Shown piece by piece: positions 41,778 through 55,217 of a stretch of 64,000 nt of DNA. The position numbers were made by a program, and so were the translations under genes. The DNA is from Paulownia fortunei (taxonomy: Eukaryota; Streptophyta; Magnoliopsida; Lamiales; Paulowniaceae), in contig CM033108.1 of assembly GCA_019321725.1 (NCBI GenBank), forward strand, positions 3,480,001 through 3,544,000. Reading direction: 5' to 3'. The notes under the pieces were generated by a model, which saw only the letters and a program-made list of their open reading frames with translations, had not been told where the DNA came from and did no database searches. Position 1 is the stretch's first letter, and each line of letters begins with the position of its first letter.

Positions 41778-43690
41778 TCATATCCAATGGTACATTGGCT
41801 TTTCACAATCTTTAGAACAGTACAAGGGAGAGGCCAACTGAGGCTCTGCAAAAATTGAGATTTTTCTTCTTCTTGACATTCTTGTTTCATGCAGATCCCA
41901 GTATTTGTTTTAGTTATGTAGAATAGGTTTATCATTTGTTGTATGACTTCTGGTGGCTTTATCATCCAAATTTGATGTTAAATACCAGGTGCCTGGTGAG
42001 TGTACTAATATGATTTTAGAAAGGATTAGTGTTACAGTACATGTAATTCAAACTGCAGTTGCTATTTATGTCAGTTTTTGTCGAGGATGTTACTTGTAAG
42101 AGGACCAAAAAGTCCATGATATCTGTCAAGGTGTCGACTGTGTAAGCTAAATAATTTGAAGTGTTATGTTTCCTTAATTTTTTTCTGTGTAATGTTGGTT
42201 AACACCATCATCATGAATAGTCTGGATATAATTACCTTAACTTCCATTGTTTGATTCGTAAACTAGATTATTCCCGTCAACTAATGTGAACAAGTATTAA
42301 ATTGTCCCTACCATAGTGTGTTTTCAGCAATCAAATACAGTGGGAGAGTCTTCATTGAACACCAGTAATTCATTGACCAAGCTCTGTTGTTAATTCTTTC
42401 ATACTTGGGAGGACAAAACTTTGCTACCAAATATACAAATGAAGGGGGCTGAAGATTATTGAACTTCATTGAGCTATCCTGCAAGTTTTCGTCTATACTA
42501 CCACGCATTCTTGAGAATGATGGAGCATCTTCCATTTCCTTAGAATTGGCATCACACAATCATGAATTGTTTGCTGATAGATTTGGGTAGCTAAAATATT
42601 GTTTTAGTCGATTTTGCCTTACTCTATTTGATCCAGCAGGCCACATCGTTAGGTTAATCTAAGGTTATACTAGACTCTTTCGTTGATGTTAGAACTTAGA
42701 TGTAAATGTGTGAAACATTTGTTATCGGGCTTTTCAGAAGTCAGCAAACAATTAATGATTGTGTTAGTGAAATGATAGTGCAACAATAACTAGAGCAAAA
42801 TGTTAGTGAAATCGAATGCAGGATCCATGGAATGGAGAATGATACTAAGTACAAGTGCATCCTATTATGAAAGAAGTAGCCGTTAAAAATTGAATATACG
42901 TTTGCGAAATAGAGGAAAAGCGAATAAGCAAAGAGGGCAATCATCATTTTACTGGATATGTTTTCTGTAGTGAGTGAAATTCCTAACCTAGTCTTCACTC
43001 AGAAAGCCCAACTTATATTGCAATCCCACTTACCTGCTTTTATTTATGACTTCTAAACAAGCTTACTATTTGCTTTTCTGTTGAAAATGCAGCAATTCTT
43101 CTCATTAAAAGCCCCACAGCATCCTAAACATTTGAGCAAATTAGTGCTGAATCAGCTCTTTCCCTTGCCTCTAGAATCTCTAGCCAAACATTGCTCTAAG
43201 ACATGATGCATAATGCTTCTAATAATTTGACCACACCCAAGAAAAGTATTCCCCATGGCTTATACACGTGTGACCTATTTCCCAAGTATGTTTAAACCCA
43301 TAATTTTGCAGAAGAAAAAGAATTGCAACAATCCATCATTCAAACATTTGCTGTCTAGAATTTAATCTGTTGGCACAAAAAATGAGGTCTACACAAGAAA
43401 TCATTCTGCATGATAAATAGGATATTTGAGTGCAAATTTCTTAAATCAAATACTGGGCGAATATATATGTACACAGCAGCAGGTTATGGAAGTAGATACA
43501 TCAAACCCAAGTATGCTGCCTGCACCTCTCCACCACCCTGCAGCTTACAAAGTGTACAACTCAGTCCTATAGTTGCATTAAAGGTTGAAATATCACTTAC
43601 TGCACAATGTTTTGTATCCAGCCTTCATGTCAATTTACATTTTTGGGGCGTATGGGACATACTTGGATTTAAGGGATCTTTAAATAATAT
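41778..43690. other. Intergenic region between convergent HISN1 and NFU genes
   Basis: Holds both 3'UTRs. The short open frames (for example minus strand 42308-42559 and 42741-42998, plus strand 43410-43706) match no family I know. They look like chance frames in moderately AT-rich DNA. No repeat structure stands out. Confidence 0.5.
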
Positions 43691-46600
43691 CTATGACAGA
43701 AGTTGAACTGCTGCAATGGCTGGAATTTTTTCTCGAAGTTTCTGAGTCACAGCAACTCGAACAGTCATGACACCAGCTGCAGGACCAGTTAATCGTACTT
43801 TAACTATTGGCTCCTCAATTTCTACTAGCTCTAAATCCCCACCAGCCGCTCCAACGAGGTAAGGTCTTATTTCTTCGAGCACCTAAACGAGTAGAGGCTA
43901 TCAGGTATAAACGTTTGTCCATAATGAACAAAATGCTGACATTAGATTTCAACAGATATATATTGAGCAACAACACAGTCATAAATGCCACTCCTCATGT
44001 ATGCTGTTAAAATAGATGACACGGGGAAAGATGAAACTAGAACTCTAGGTGACAAGAGGGTCCATGTCAGCATAAAATGATATTCAGAAACTCTTGGCAA
44101 CATAACCTGCTAATTTAAGAAAGCCAAGAAAAACAAAAGAGAACTTGTTGGTTTGGTTATCGAAGAATATGCTCAAACTTGGGGATAAATTTATTTCTCA
44201 TCACTGTCCCAACTCCTAGAACCAAGCTTGCCATTTCCAGAAATAGAACAACAACACTCCCCGCTGAGTAAAATAATCCATGTTTCATCTTTTTACATTC
44301 CTTGGTATTCAACCACTACATGAAACTGCATTGTTGAAATCCTCATTTTGAAATTCTAGGCCAAAAACAATTGGGCAATATAAAGCCAAACATAATCCTA
44401 ACTGTGTAAAAAGGGACCAAGAAGCAGATTTCTTAGCCGCTCACCTCAATGGTAGCAGATAGTTATCCTAAAGCACCTACCACAGCCCCTCAATAAAAGA
44501 AATGGAAGTTTCTATATAACCAAGATATAGAAACACTGCCCAAGTTTTTTAAGCTCATAAACAAAATATTTGAAATGTCGACCACTGTGCTGGAGAACGT
44601 TGAAGCAGATCCCAATAGTACAAGCAATATGCATTGGATACCAGGTTACATGTATTAGCGGGTAAATCACTACCAAGTCAAGTATCCCACAAGAGTCCAT
44701 TTTCAAAAAGAAAAAGCCTAACCTTAAACAACGGAAGGCGCATGCAAACTAATTTTGGCAAGGCAAATTTCACCTGAGATGATGTGGAAATGAATAAAAT
44801 GTGCACTTTCGGTTGTTTCTGAGTTCAAAATTTCCCTGTAGTGGGGGATGCTGGTGATGTGATTGTAAAAGTGTTCTTGAAGTGTTGATGGTAATCACAA
44901 GTTGGCAAAAAGGGATTGTTTCAGGGATAATGATGCTTAGGCGACATAGGGGGTTCTGTGGTAAACTTTTTGCAGAAAATTTGGTAGCAAGAGGGTGATG
45001 GGTTGTGGTTAATTCTGCAATTTGATTTTGCTATTTCGGAGGTTATCCTAGCTCAGGTAGCACTATGGAGCAGGTGCTAATTCCAGGGGTGTGAGATAGT
45101 GTGATAAGAACGAAGAGAGGAGGGGAACAACATTAACGCATATCATATTACCTGCTAAAATATCAATTGTCCCTATCCCAAGGTCATACCATCAAATGTA
45201 GGCACCCTTTAAGAGTTAGAATCAAACCAAAAAAATCTCTCAATACATGAAACTTGACGGAGTATATAGTGAACTTGTATTATTTATACAAATAAAAGAA
45301 GAAACTTATTTCTCAGTCACATGAAAACTAAATGGCCCAAGGGTCCATATGCCCAAATCAGAACAAGCAGGCCATATTAAACGTAGTAAATGTATTGGCT
45401 TGACCACAAAGAATGTGTGCCTAATGATAAGTAGCAAACAGAGACCGTGGTAAGATGATAAAGTTAGAGATAGTAAACTTATTCACAGCATTGATTGGAG
45501 AGTGTGATAGAAGATAGTTAGAGATATTGAACCTATTCTTCGCCTATCACAATTGACAAAGGAGCTTTATGAATGGTAAGCATATGTAAGGCCTAAATAA
45601 ATTGCTTAAGTTACTTATTAGAAGGGAATATGTTTTCAGTTCAAATAATTAAGTTGTCCAAGGAAATTAAGAGACTGAGCACTATGGAAACTTGTGGAAT
45701 ATAAAAAGAAGAAAGACAAAGGACAGACAAGAAGCCTAGGAGCCACTCCCAGAACCTTTAGACATCAGACCAGTGAAAATAACCCTATTTAGGGAGTGCA
45801 ATAGAGAACCTGAGATCCGATGTGAACAATCAGTTGAAGGAGAGGAGCTTAGGGCCTTTACTTTCGAATTGACAAGGAAGCCTCAATAGTACGACCATAC
45901 AAGGGAAAACTCAATAAATTGATCTTCATAGAGTTATTGACCATTGCATTTCTATTTCTAGGCTCCAAGAGGCCACTGAAACCAGGAAATAGAGTTCAAT
46001 AACAAAACATAGGTTAACTCAAGTAAGAATCAACTTAGAACTCCAAACATATTTCCAAACCATAAAGGGGTCAAATAAGACCCTGTATTTACAGTCTAAT
46101 TCTCCATGTTTTAGACCAAAGCTCAGCTGATTTTTTTTCCTATCTTGCTATGCCACCATGAGTTATCAGCCACTAGCTTCCATTGCTTACAACTAAATAG
46201 ACATGATACTCTTTCTTGTCATATCTTCCTTACACAACTTCAGCCCTCCTCTCATTCTTGTCCCTACCTCCCTTCCAGTTTCTTGCATCTCATTCATCCC
46301 AGTATGCTAACCCATTAAAATATGAACATATTAGATTCAGTTGTATTTGGATATAAAAGAGCAGATTTCCATCTTTGAAAAATAGATTTAAGCCAGAAAT
46401 ACCATTATTCTACTTTCAAGGAGGTTAAAAATAAGTTAACAGAATATGGCACAAATATCAAACTGATACTAGTACTTTTGATAAAAAAGAGTAAAGTATG
46501 ATTTTGAATATCTAACCATTTAAAGAAGAGTAAAGATAGTTGAAAGAAATATTTTACCTTCTCTATGTTTTCTTCATTTAGCTCAAGGCCTGTTTCTTCA

Positions 46601-47534
46601 TCTGGTATTGATTCAACTGCAACAACTTCAGGGATCTTTTCCATTAGACGACGCTCAATGCCCATTTTCATCGTCATAGTAGAACTAGGACAGGAGCCAC
46701 ATGCTCCTTGTAATTTCAATTTCACGACATTTCCATCAATTTCATGTAATGCAACATTACCCCCATCTGCTATGAGATAAGGTCGAATTTCATCCAAAAC
46801 ACTCTCAACATTTTCTGCTGTGAGTGGCAATTCCACAGTTGAATCGGGTGTGGCAACAGCCTTTATCCCTGCACAAATAATGTACAGTTTTTTAACAATA
46901 CTCAACTCTATATCAATGATAATTTTATATACTGAAACTAAAATGAAGTCATGCATTACTAAGACAGCACCACAATTTCAATAACCTATAAGTTCATGCG
47001 AAGACAAATCAACGGAAACTCATTCCTGGATTATCATCCCACACTGTGTAGTAATAGGAACTTAAATAATTTTATTAAACGTGCATCCTTCCATAGCCAA
47101 TTATTCAGATGTTGATAAACAATTTTATCATTTACCAAACGCTGCTCTCATACAAATCAAACAAAGGAAAAGGGACCCAAAGCCTCACCTGGCTGCCGAG
47201 AAACGGAGCGCAAACCATACCACAGATGATGTGATGAGGCCGTCCGCACCTGATTGAGTCTCCTGGAAAGCGAAATTCGAGTGCCGAAGAAGCTCGAAAC
47301 CTGCGAAAATCATATTAACAATAACAATCCCCAATAATCGTAAAAACCGCAGCTTTCGAACAATAAAGTCACCCATACATACACGCAGTCGCAAAAAATA
47401 TAGACCGATCAATATACCTTGGGAGAAGGAGGGCGGCGGGATAGAGCGGCGGCGGAAGAGGAAGGAGAGCAAGAGGGGTCTAGGGTTTGGTGAAGCCTGC
47501 AATTGTAAGCATATGGCTGAGAACTCACCGCCAT
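43691..47534 (-). CDS. NFU2: Plastid NFU-type Fe-S scaffold (NFU2/NFU3-like), four exons
   Basis: Minus-strand exons: 47418-47534, 47189-47300, 46558-46868 and 43691-43882, giving 732 bp (243 aa) in one frame. Residues 1 to about 75 are rich in Ser, Arg and Leu and low in acidic residues, as in a plastid transit peptide. The first NFU domain (about 92-165) has [16 protein letters not shown] and the cluster-binding C133-G-S-C136 in GACGSCPSS. The second domain (about 175-243) repeats [17 protein letters not shown] but has lost the CxxC (GPAAGVMT). That pairing of one active and one degenerate domain is the hallmark of the plastid NFU1-3 group, which passes [4Fe-4S] and [2Fe-2S] clusters to photosystem I and other stromal clients. 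NFU2 versus NFU3 cannot be settled here. Intron 3 is 2.7 kb with no gene or clear element. Confidence 0.93.
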
Positions 47535-48724
47535 GGCTGCGTGCATCGCCGTATTGATCGGCTATGGAGTTGCGATAAATCGATATTTGATGCGTCGGAA
47601 TATTTCTGGTTGGTTTCTCTTCCTCTCTCAGCTGTCTTTGTGGTTGTGGGGCGGGGGTGGATTTTGTCTTGTTTTGACTTTGGACTACACTTTGTTTTAT
47701 AGATGGAATCAAATTACTAAATATTTAATTGATATTAATATTAAAAAATTGAACTCGATTATCACGCACATAGTTAATTAAATGCGGGATAAGAAAATTT
47801 GATATTTAATATATATAAGTATAATATAAATTTTTATTAAAAATTATAATAAAAAATAAGAAAAATACGAAAATAATTAATATAAAGATTTGTAGAGGAA
47901 CAGGTAAAATACGAATATCTAAAAAAAATTGAAGTAAAAATATAATTTATTCTGATATTTTTTTATAAGAATTGTATTTATACTTATTTTTAAATTAAGT
48001 AAAAATTATTTTACAAGTATTTCTATATTGTTTAATTGATTATTGTAACATAACTTAAAGATAATTATTTTAATAATAATAATATATTTATAAATTATTA
48101 AAAAAATTATCTTTTATTTATATTATATTCTATTAATACTTACGAATAATTTTGAATAATTTTTAAATTATATTTAAATATTTTAAAAATTTATTAAATA
48201 GAGTATTATTTATCAAATACATGTACTAAATATTTCATTTCAAAAGCATAAAATATTATTTGATGGTTAAGAATGTGAAAAATATTTTTAATTATTCAAA
48301 TATACACATGTTATATGAGTGTAATACAAATTTTAACTAACATAGATTATCCATAACAAATTAAATAATTTTTTAAATATAATTCAAGATTAATTTTAAA
48401 AATTAAAAAATTAATAACTTATAATATTAAAAAATACATTTAAAAAATACTACATCGAGTTAGTTGATTACATTAAATTCCAATTCGATTCATTAACCAA
48501 CCGAACAAAATTTCTAATAGAGTTTTAAATTCGATAAGAAATACACAAACTTGAACTCTCCTCGAGAGGTATCCACATATTTTTAATTATTTTATGATAG
48601 ATGAGATAAAATATAATATTGTATTTTTCATAAATATGAAATATTTAACGATTTAATTTATTTAAAGTGAGAAAAAAATTATATTTTTGAGCCTTTTATT
48701 TTTTTATACTCGGTATTCCATTTT
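47535..48724. other. Very AT-rich upstream region of the NFU gene
   Basis: The first 150 bases include the NFU promoter/5'UTR. From about 47700 on the sequence is almost entirely A/T with runs such as 'aataataataatatattt'. No gene or bounded repeat can be supported. Confidence 0.5.
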
Positions 48725-48975
48725 TCCGGACTAAATTTTTGAACCTCCAAAATTCCTACCCTTAGAACATTGGAGGGGGTAAATCGCGGATGATGTGCCT
48801 CAACAAGCCAGCAAGTTTGTGCACTAATTTCCACCACAACAAACCTCCTCCCACATAAGCACCTTGTCTTCTAGAATAAATTCTGTTTTTCAAAAGTTCG
48901 TGAAAATTTGAACCTGCACGCTACTAGCGAGGAAAATACCACATCCTTTGCCAACTGAGCTATGCTCTGGAGTTG
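48725..48975 (-). mobile_element. tRNA-derived SINE, minus orientation
   Basis: On the minus strand the head reads 'agcatagctcagttggcaaa', containing a canonical A box (TAGCTCAGTTGG, about 48955-48966). A B box (GGTTCAAATTT, about 48910-48920) follows. The body ends with 'cctccaatgttctaagggta' and 'caaaaatttagtccgg', shared with the copies at 11975 and 23665. A poly-T run at about 48976 flanks the 5' side. From 48976 to 50242 is the WEB gene's upstream region, with no other gene visible. Confidence 0.7.
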
Positions 48976-50242
48976 TTTTTTTTTTTTCCTTATCATTAGA
49001 TCATCTAAGCAAGAAGAAAACTACAAAAAAAGGGGTGAATGAAAAAGGTAGAAATTGAAGGAAAATGAAATCAAACAAGAGAGAGAAATGGAGAAAATGA
49101 AAGGGGTTATGACTGAGATGGGAAGCATGAAAAAATAGAGAAAATGAAAGGGGTTACTTTCCAATTACATCCCTTTTGGTTTGGCTGAAACCTGATGTGA
49201 TCTAAATTTGAAGCAAGATTTGAGTAGTCTGTCCTTTTCTCTTTTCCCCTCCCCAACTCAAATATGATTAAAAGAAACCTTTTTGACTCAAAGAGAAGCA
49301 AGAAACCTTATCCATCTTTTAATTTATTTCATGTGCAACTAATGATAGGTTCGTAATCTTCTTCTAACTCATAATATATAAGAATATCACGTATTATATG
49401 GCATAAGAATCACATGATCTAATTAGTTCCATAAATCCTGGAAAAAGAGTTAATGTGACTTGTTTTTCATATTTTTAGTTATATACCACTCAACTCAACA
49501 TAGTCTCATGTTAATCCACTCTCTTAATGGAATGGTCAAGTTCTTGAAGTCATATTAACATAACATTATCTAATTTGCATCTTCTAGTGATGTATTGCAC
49601 TTAATAGATATACATTAAGTATATAATGTATCTTCTTAAATAAACGTTCGATTGAATCGGATACACATATGTAAAATGTAATATAAAAAAATGTCAGATA
49701 AACATTAACTTCCGCACGATAAATTTACATATATGTATCTTATTTAGAGAGATGCAAGAGAAACCTTTATGATATAAGATACCTGGCTAGAGGTAGCACA
49801 AGTATTAGTCACAAACTTGGACATGCATGACTTCTAGCAAGCATAGGTATGGAGTAAGGAAAGTTTTGCATTTCATCAACTTCTTGTTATGGCAAGTCCA
49901 CCCTTTTCATGATAACTACACTTACCTACATATACACGATTGAAAAATCTTCACAAACTTTGATTTCACACTGGTTTATAGTTACATAATTTGCATGGTA
50001 GTTGAGTTGTCCCCATCTTACAACTCCAACAAAATCCCATGTTGGCTTAACCTTCAAACCACACTCACTCATTTCTCACCAGCTAACACATATACTCCAA
50101 TACTATACCATCTAATCCCCCAACTTCCCATCCCTGAAATTTTGACTTAAAAGCAAAGAAAACTCAAATATACCATCCTATAATACATTGGTCTATCTCC
50201 TTGCAATGCAAAAGTTTCACCATCACCATTTTCTCTGTTTTG

Positions 50243-51010
50243 ATGGAAGAAGTCCAGAGTCTTGATCCTGATGAAAATCAGGCAGCCACCGAGACAGTCG
50301 ACCACCACTCCAATGTGGATACTTCGCGGCCTTTTCGGTCGGTCAAGGAGGCCGTGGCCATACTTGGAGAGCGGTTCTTAGTAGGGGAGATATATTCCCC
50401 AAAGCCCTTCTCGTTTCCGAAGAAAGAGACACCGTTTTTTTCACCAAATCCAATAGTAGACAGAGAACCATCTTGGAACTACTCATCCCCTAGCCCTAGA
50501 GGTTCGAGTTATAGTCATGACACGACACTGCTAGACACTGTCAAAAAACTTGAGGCCGAGCTCGAGGAGACCAAGGCCGAACTTAAGTTGCTTAAGGAAA
50601 GAGAGTCCGAGACTGAGGTCGCCTTGGCATCATTGAATGCTGAGCTCCACATGAACATGTCCAAGCTGGCTAAGGCCGAGGCGGCTGCAGCAGCAAAGGC
50701 AGTGGCTTCCTCCTCTGGGTCAGCATCAGTTCGAGACCGTGGCGATATGGATCATGGAGGTATCATGAGGGAGGAAGAGAAGAAAAGGGATTTGCTTGGG
50801 AGGATAGGGACTAGTCATTCACCAAGTTTGGCTCAGGTTCTGAGTGTTGAGGAGAAGGAAAGTTTGTTTCTTGGGAGGAAAAAGGAGAGGAAAGGGATGA
50901 AAAAGAAGCCTATTATTCCTCTTGTTGGAGACTTGTTTTCCAGGAAAAAGGGGTCATCTACTACTCTTCATAATCCTCTCTATGCATCTTCTCCCCTGCA
51001 TTGGAATTGA
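50243..51010 (+). CDS. WEB-family coiled-coil protein
   Basis: A single-exon frame of 255 aa. I chose the Met at 50243 ([13 protein letters not shown]) because the hydrophobic lead of the longer frame from 50201 is unlike the family. Near the N-terminus is the WEB/PMI signature [21 protein letters not shown] (about residues 26-46). A heptad-like coiled coil follows at about 97-155 ([20 protein letters not shown] and on to an Ala-rich stretch). The C-terminal third is basic ([20 protein letters not shown]). Short WEB relatives such as Arabidopsis At3g51220 have this layout; longer ones (WEB1, PMI2) act in chloroplast photorelocation. A role in organelle movement is only inferred for this short protein. 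Antisense and shifted frames here are not credible. Confidence 0.8.
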   Translation: MEEVQSLDPDENQAATETVDHHSNVDTSRPFRSVKEAVAILGERFLVGEIYSPKPFSFPKKETPFFSPNPIVDREPSWNYSSPSPRGSSYSHDTTLLDTVKKLEAELEETKAELKLLKERESETEVALASLNAELHMNMSKLAKAEAAAAAKAVASSSGSASVRDRGDMDHGGIMREEEKKRDLLGRIGTSHSPSLAQVLSVEEKESLFLGRKKERKGMKKKPIIPLVGDLFSRKKGSSTTLHNPLYASSPLHWN

Positions 51011-51645
51011 AACACGGTTTCTGCTTCATCGTGAAGTAACTTTTAGGCCCCGAGGCTGATGAGATGCATATTTTTTTTTTTTCATTTTATTCTTCAGTTA
51101 TATGTGCGCTTCAATTGAGAAAAACAGATTAACAGAGTGGACAAGTTGTTTGTGTGATGTGATCAAAGGCACTGGGACTTAATCTTGTGTTCATATTTTG
51201 TGAACTTGTGATCAATGAGATAGTTGTTTGTATAATTCTTATCATATTCTATAATGTTACACTCATGATATGTATTGTGTGTATTTTGTTATACACACAC
51301 ATAAGATATACATTATTTATATATTATCGAATTTAACTTCTCTTAATATATATTTTGAATTTTTTTGTTAATTTTTAAAACAAAGTGACTGCGGCCAACC
51401 ATAAAATTATGGAAAAAAAATTATATACGGAATATACATGCGGGATTTGTAATATAAAATAAAATAAAATAAAATATACTTTGATATTTTTTGAAAATAT
51501 ATATTTTTCTATACAATATATATATTCTGCAAATAATGCTCCTCCTTACATAGGCCATTCACCATCGAGATTGCCCTTTTCGGTAGTCTGTAGTAGAAAA
51601 AACACTTCTCCTCAGATCAAATCAACTATCAGAATTCATTCAACA

Positions 51646-54600
51646 ATGGCGAAGAGACCTTCCTCTTCTCTCCTCACCTCTCCCCTCTCTCTCTTCTTCC
51701 TTCCAAGAGGCGACGCTTTCCTATACCTGTTCGCCCTTCTCTCTCTCTTCTCCCTCCTCCTCCACCACCTCTCCGCCTCCGCCTCCGCCACCGCCGCCCA
51801 CCCCCACTTTGAGGGATTCGACGCTGAAGAGGATGAAGATTTTGCCCTCGGAGACCCAAAAGGCGACGACGATGTTCCGCCTCTTCGCTCCACCCCTCCC
51901 CCCATCTCTCTCTCCACTCCCACCCCCGAGTCGCACCACGGGCCCCCTGAATCCGATCAATCCCAGATTCAATCTCCGCCCTCTGATCAGAACCCTAAGC
52001 CCGCTTCCACGTCGGCGTTTGACTACTGGGATGAAGATGAATTTGAAGGCATTCCTCAGAACTTGATTTCACCCCCCGAAGTGATTCCTGAATCTGCTAC
52101 TGCTGGTTCTGAATCTGATTCGGGTTCGGGCTCCGAAAATTTAGTGGAAGACCCAAAATCGGATGTCAAAGTTCCGAAGAAGCTTACTTCGTATTCGGTT
52201 GAAATTGCGTGTGTTTCGTTTTTGATTATGTTTACAATTAATTATTTTACGGGGAAAAGAGAGAACGAGAATTTGGCTTTGGCGTGGGCTAGCAAATTTG
52301 CAACCAAAGACTCGATTTTTGAGAAGAATTTTAGCTTGTTAGGAGTGGGGGAGACCGAAGACTCGCCGCTGTTATTGCAGGAAGGGAAGAATGTGTTTAA
52401 GTTTTACGCAAGCGGTAGGAGGTTTTGCTCGGATTACTTGCCACGATGGAGCTGAAGAGTAGGCACGATTTGATTTCGAGGTTGTACAATATGGTGGTGC
52501 CGTGCAAGGATGAGATCACATTTGAGGTTTATATGAACGATGATGCCATGGATCAGTTGGTTTTTGCATTAGCAAGGAAGAAGTTGGCAAAGACGATGCA
52601 GAAGGAGCTGAGGGACCTGCAGAGGTTCGCAGGATTGGTGAATCCTCCAAATGGAAGGAAATGGGTAACTGAGGAGCTGCAGATAGTGTCGGAGTCTAAA
52701 GAGGTTGCTGGGGATTTGATCACTGATGCCGTGCTTGATCAGGTATTGGTTTATGATTTTTTTTTTTCTATTTCTTTTATCACTTTGGTTCATGTAAGTG
52801 TCGTCTTCTATTGTGAATTAAATATCTTCTCTACGTTTTGGAAAATTAGGTGTTAAGCTCACTGGTAATGTTCTTTCTGTATGCTAGAGCAATGGGATTT
52901 TTATAATATTTCAGTGATTAGCTGGTTGAGGAGAATTAAATGAGGCATTTGTGCTCCTGTCTTGTGGTGGTGGTGGTTTGGGTGGGGTGGACCTTATTGT
53001 TGTCCAGGATAACAAAAAAAAAAAAAAACAAGATTCTATGGAGGTTTACTCAAAGTTCTCATCTAGCTGAGTTTCTTTATGCTTGTGATCATTCCTGGTC
53101 TTCATTGTAACTTTCTAATGATTTGGAAATTCAGGTATAAATATGTTAATGTGAGTTAGGTTGTGCCTCTGGTCCTTTAATATGCTAAGAGATGATTTAT
53201 GATCTTTGACAATAGCATGTCCTTGCAAGTCTTATTTATATGATCTTTAATCAACTGAATTTTGTTGCCTTCCCGTGAGATAAGCGAATTGGCACAGATC
53301 TTATCATCAAAAGTGCCCTTAGTTACCCTGGCTAGTTCGATATACTTAGCCAAGGAACGAAAGGTCAATACATTTTTAAAAGGAGAAAGAATTAGTTTGT
53401 AAATTGGATAGTTAACTTTGTAAGATAGTACAAGCCTGTGGAATTTCACAAACAGGTGGAAGCAACCCCCTTTGCCTAGCTTTGATAAAAAGGGAAAGAA
53501 AGTATTCCTCGTTTTGTCTTATCTTTTTTTTTTTCTTACCTGGTGTCCCCATTTTGAGATTTTGCTATAAAAGTTTTTAGTATTAGCTTGTCTTAACTTT
53601 GAGATGCAGAAGATTAGTAGTAATCCCTACTTTTCTTCTTTTCTTTTTCCTTTTTTTCTTTTCTTTTTTGTTAATACTTTTATATGATTAGGTGTGTATT
53701 TTGCTGTTAATAACCCTAGAATCTGCTAGTTCAAAGTATTTATGCAACCTGGTTGGGCTTGCGGCCATCGACTTATAAATCTCAACATTGAATGAATTTG
53801 AAGAATGATTTTGACACTTCATCTATAGCGGCATAGAGTAGAGTACTAATTGATTAGGAGCTGAAGACAAAGGCTGGTGATAGTTGTAGCACATGCTGTG
53901 CATGATATATTTTTCATCTACATCCAGCTGAAACTGCTAGGTGTTGTATAGCTACTTTTTGGGATACCATCTCAGTAAATTAGTTTGTGTATTCAGAGCT
54001 TCATATATAGTGGCGGAATATTGCAAACAATCTGGTTTAGTTTTGCTTCAGTTAGCTTATAGTTATAGAAGTCTTATTCAAGAGTTGAAATACTTGGTGG
54101 TTTATCTTTCTTATTTTGTTTGGGTCTGGTGGTGGGTGTTTGGCTGAAGCGATTAAAAGTGATCCTGTCTCCTGTGTGTTTACCTTTTGTGCATAACGAG
54201 CATTGTGGAATAATTTCAGCTGTGGAAAATAGTGCCTTTAAACTTTTAGGTCATAAAGAAAATGTGTACTGTACAGAACAATAATTTCACCTTTTAGGTG
54301 AATGTACAGAACAATCTAAAGTCTGGTTCTCTTTCTCGTTTCCAGGGGAACTTATTAAGGCATGGCAGGCCTGCTAAGCCCCAGTGTGTCTCATGTATTT
54401 CAAACTGTCATTCAATCTCCAGAAAATATTGTGGATTTCTTTTCCGTTTCCATTTTAAGTTTGATGTAATATAACATCACATTCTTTGCATATCTTCATA
54501 CTTGGCACTTGTCTGGTTGATGTGTGAGATTGACATTGCTATCTTCCCCAAACTTTGCTCTATCATTTCTTTGTACCATTTATTTCTATTTAAAAAAAGA

Positions 54601-55217
54601 AGTCAATATTATGTCTTTTATTGTTACTTTGAAAAGGAGGTGTTCGACAGATTAACTACTCTCTCCTTGAGCATGTAATATAATATTTTCTTTGGAATTT
54701 ATGAAGGTTTTTGGTGACAAAGCTTTTGACAAATTCGGAAAGGGTTTCATCTCAATGCATTTTTCGGATCAGCAATTGGGCTCAAACAAAAAGATACTCG
54801 TGTTTAAGTTTGCTCTCCCAGATGCTAATCACATGGCTGACATGACTCGATTGGTTGCTCTTGTACCTTATTACATTGACCTAATTGGACGGTACAAGCT
54901 CAGCTCGCATGTAAGTGTAATAATATATGTGGAACATTTAAGCATTTTGGTATATTAGATGACTTTCTGAACTGTGAGTTGTACGTCAGGCTCGATCTAA
55001 AACAGAAGCAGCCAGATCAAAGGTTGCCCAAGAGATTTACAAAGAACTTCAGAATGCCAGGCAAGAAGCTTTGCAGAAAAAGAAGGCTGATCAGAGAAAG
55101 AAATTGGAGGAGGCTGAGACAAAGCTAAGTGCTGAGGCTCTTCGCAAGAAAGAAGCTAAAGAGCGTGCCCGTCAAATGAAGAAGGCAATGCCGAAAATGA
55201 AGATGACTAGATCCTAA
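51646..55217 (+). CDS. CCDC47/DUF1682-like ER membrane protein, with a one-base frameshift in exon 1
   Basis: Exons: 51646-52742, 54707-54910 and 54990-55217. The protein has an N-terminal hydrophobic segment (about residues 26-45, FLYLFALLSLFSLLLHHL), an acidic Pro/Ser-rich stretch with FDYWDEDEFEGIP, a membrane span (about 187-205, VEIACVSFLIMFTINYF), the conserved DUF1682 core (RENENLALAWASKF, then ATMELKSRHDLISRLYNMVV) and a basic coiled-coil tail rich in Lys/Glu ending PKMKMTRS. This is the architecture of CCDC47/calumin, the PAT-complex chaperone of the ER translocon. Exon 1 is 1097 bp, one short of frame: at 52431 'gctcggatta' has GG where the family frame needs GGG, so the reading shifts and stops at 52455. 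Everything downstream is intact, so a sequence error is likely. About 509 aa if corrected. The N-terminal half is GC-rich compared with the flanks. Confidence 0.88.

Noticed and set aside
44800..45130. Possible captured gene fragment in NFU intron 3
   Set aside because: It is G-rich compared with its surroundings, but there is no open frame of useful length or border structure.
48905..48970. tRNA gene on the minus strand
   Set aside because: Good A box, but no cloverleaf. It shares its body with other SINE-like copies.
51636..51972. Arg/Gly-rich antisense frames over the start of the CCDC47-like gene
   Set aside because: Low-complexity complement of the Ser/Pro/Leu-rich sense sequence, without protein features of their own.
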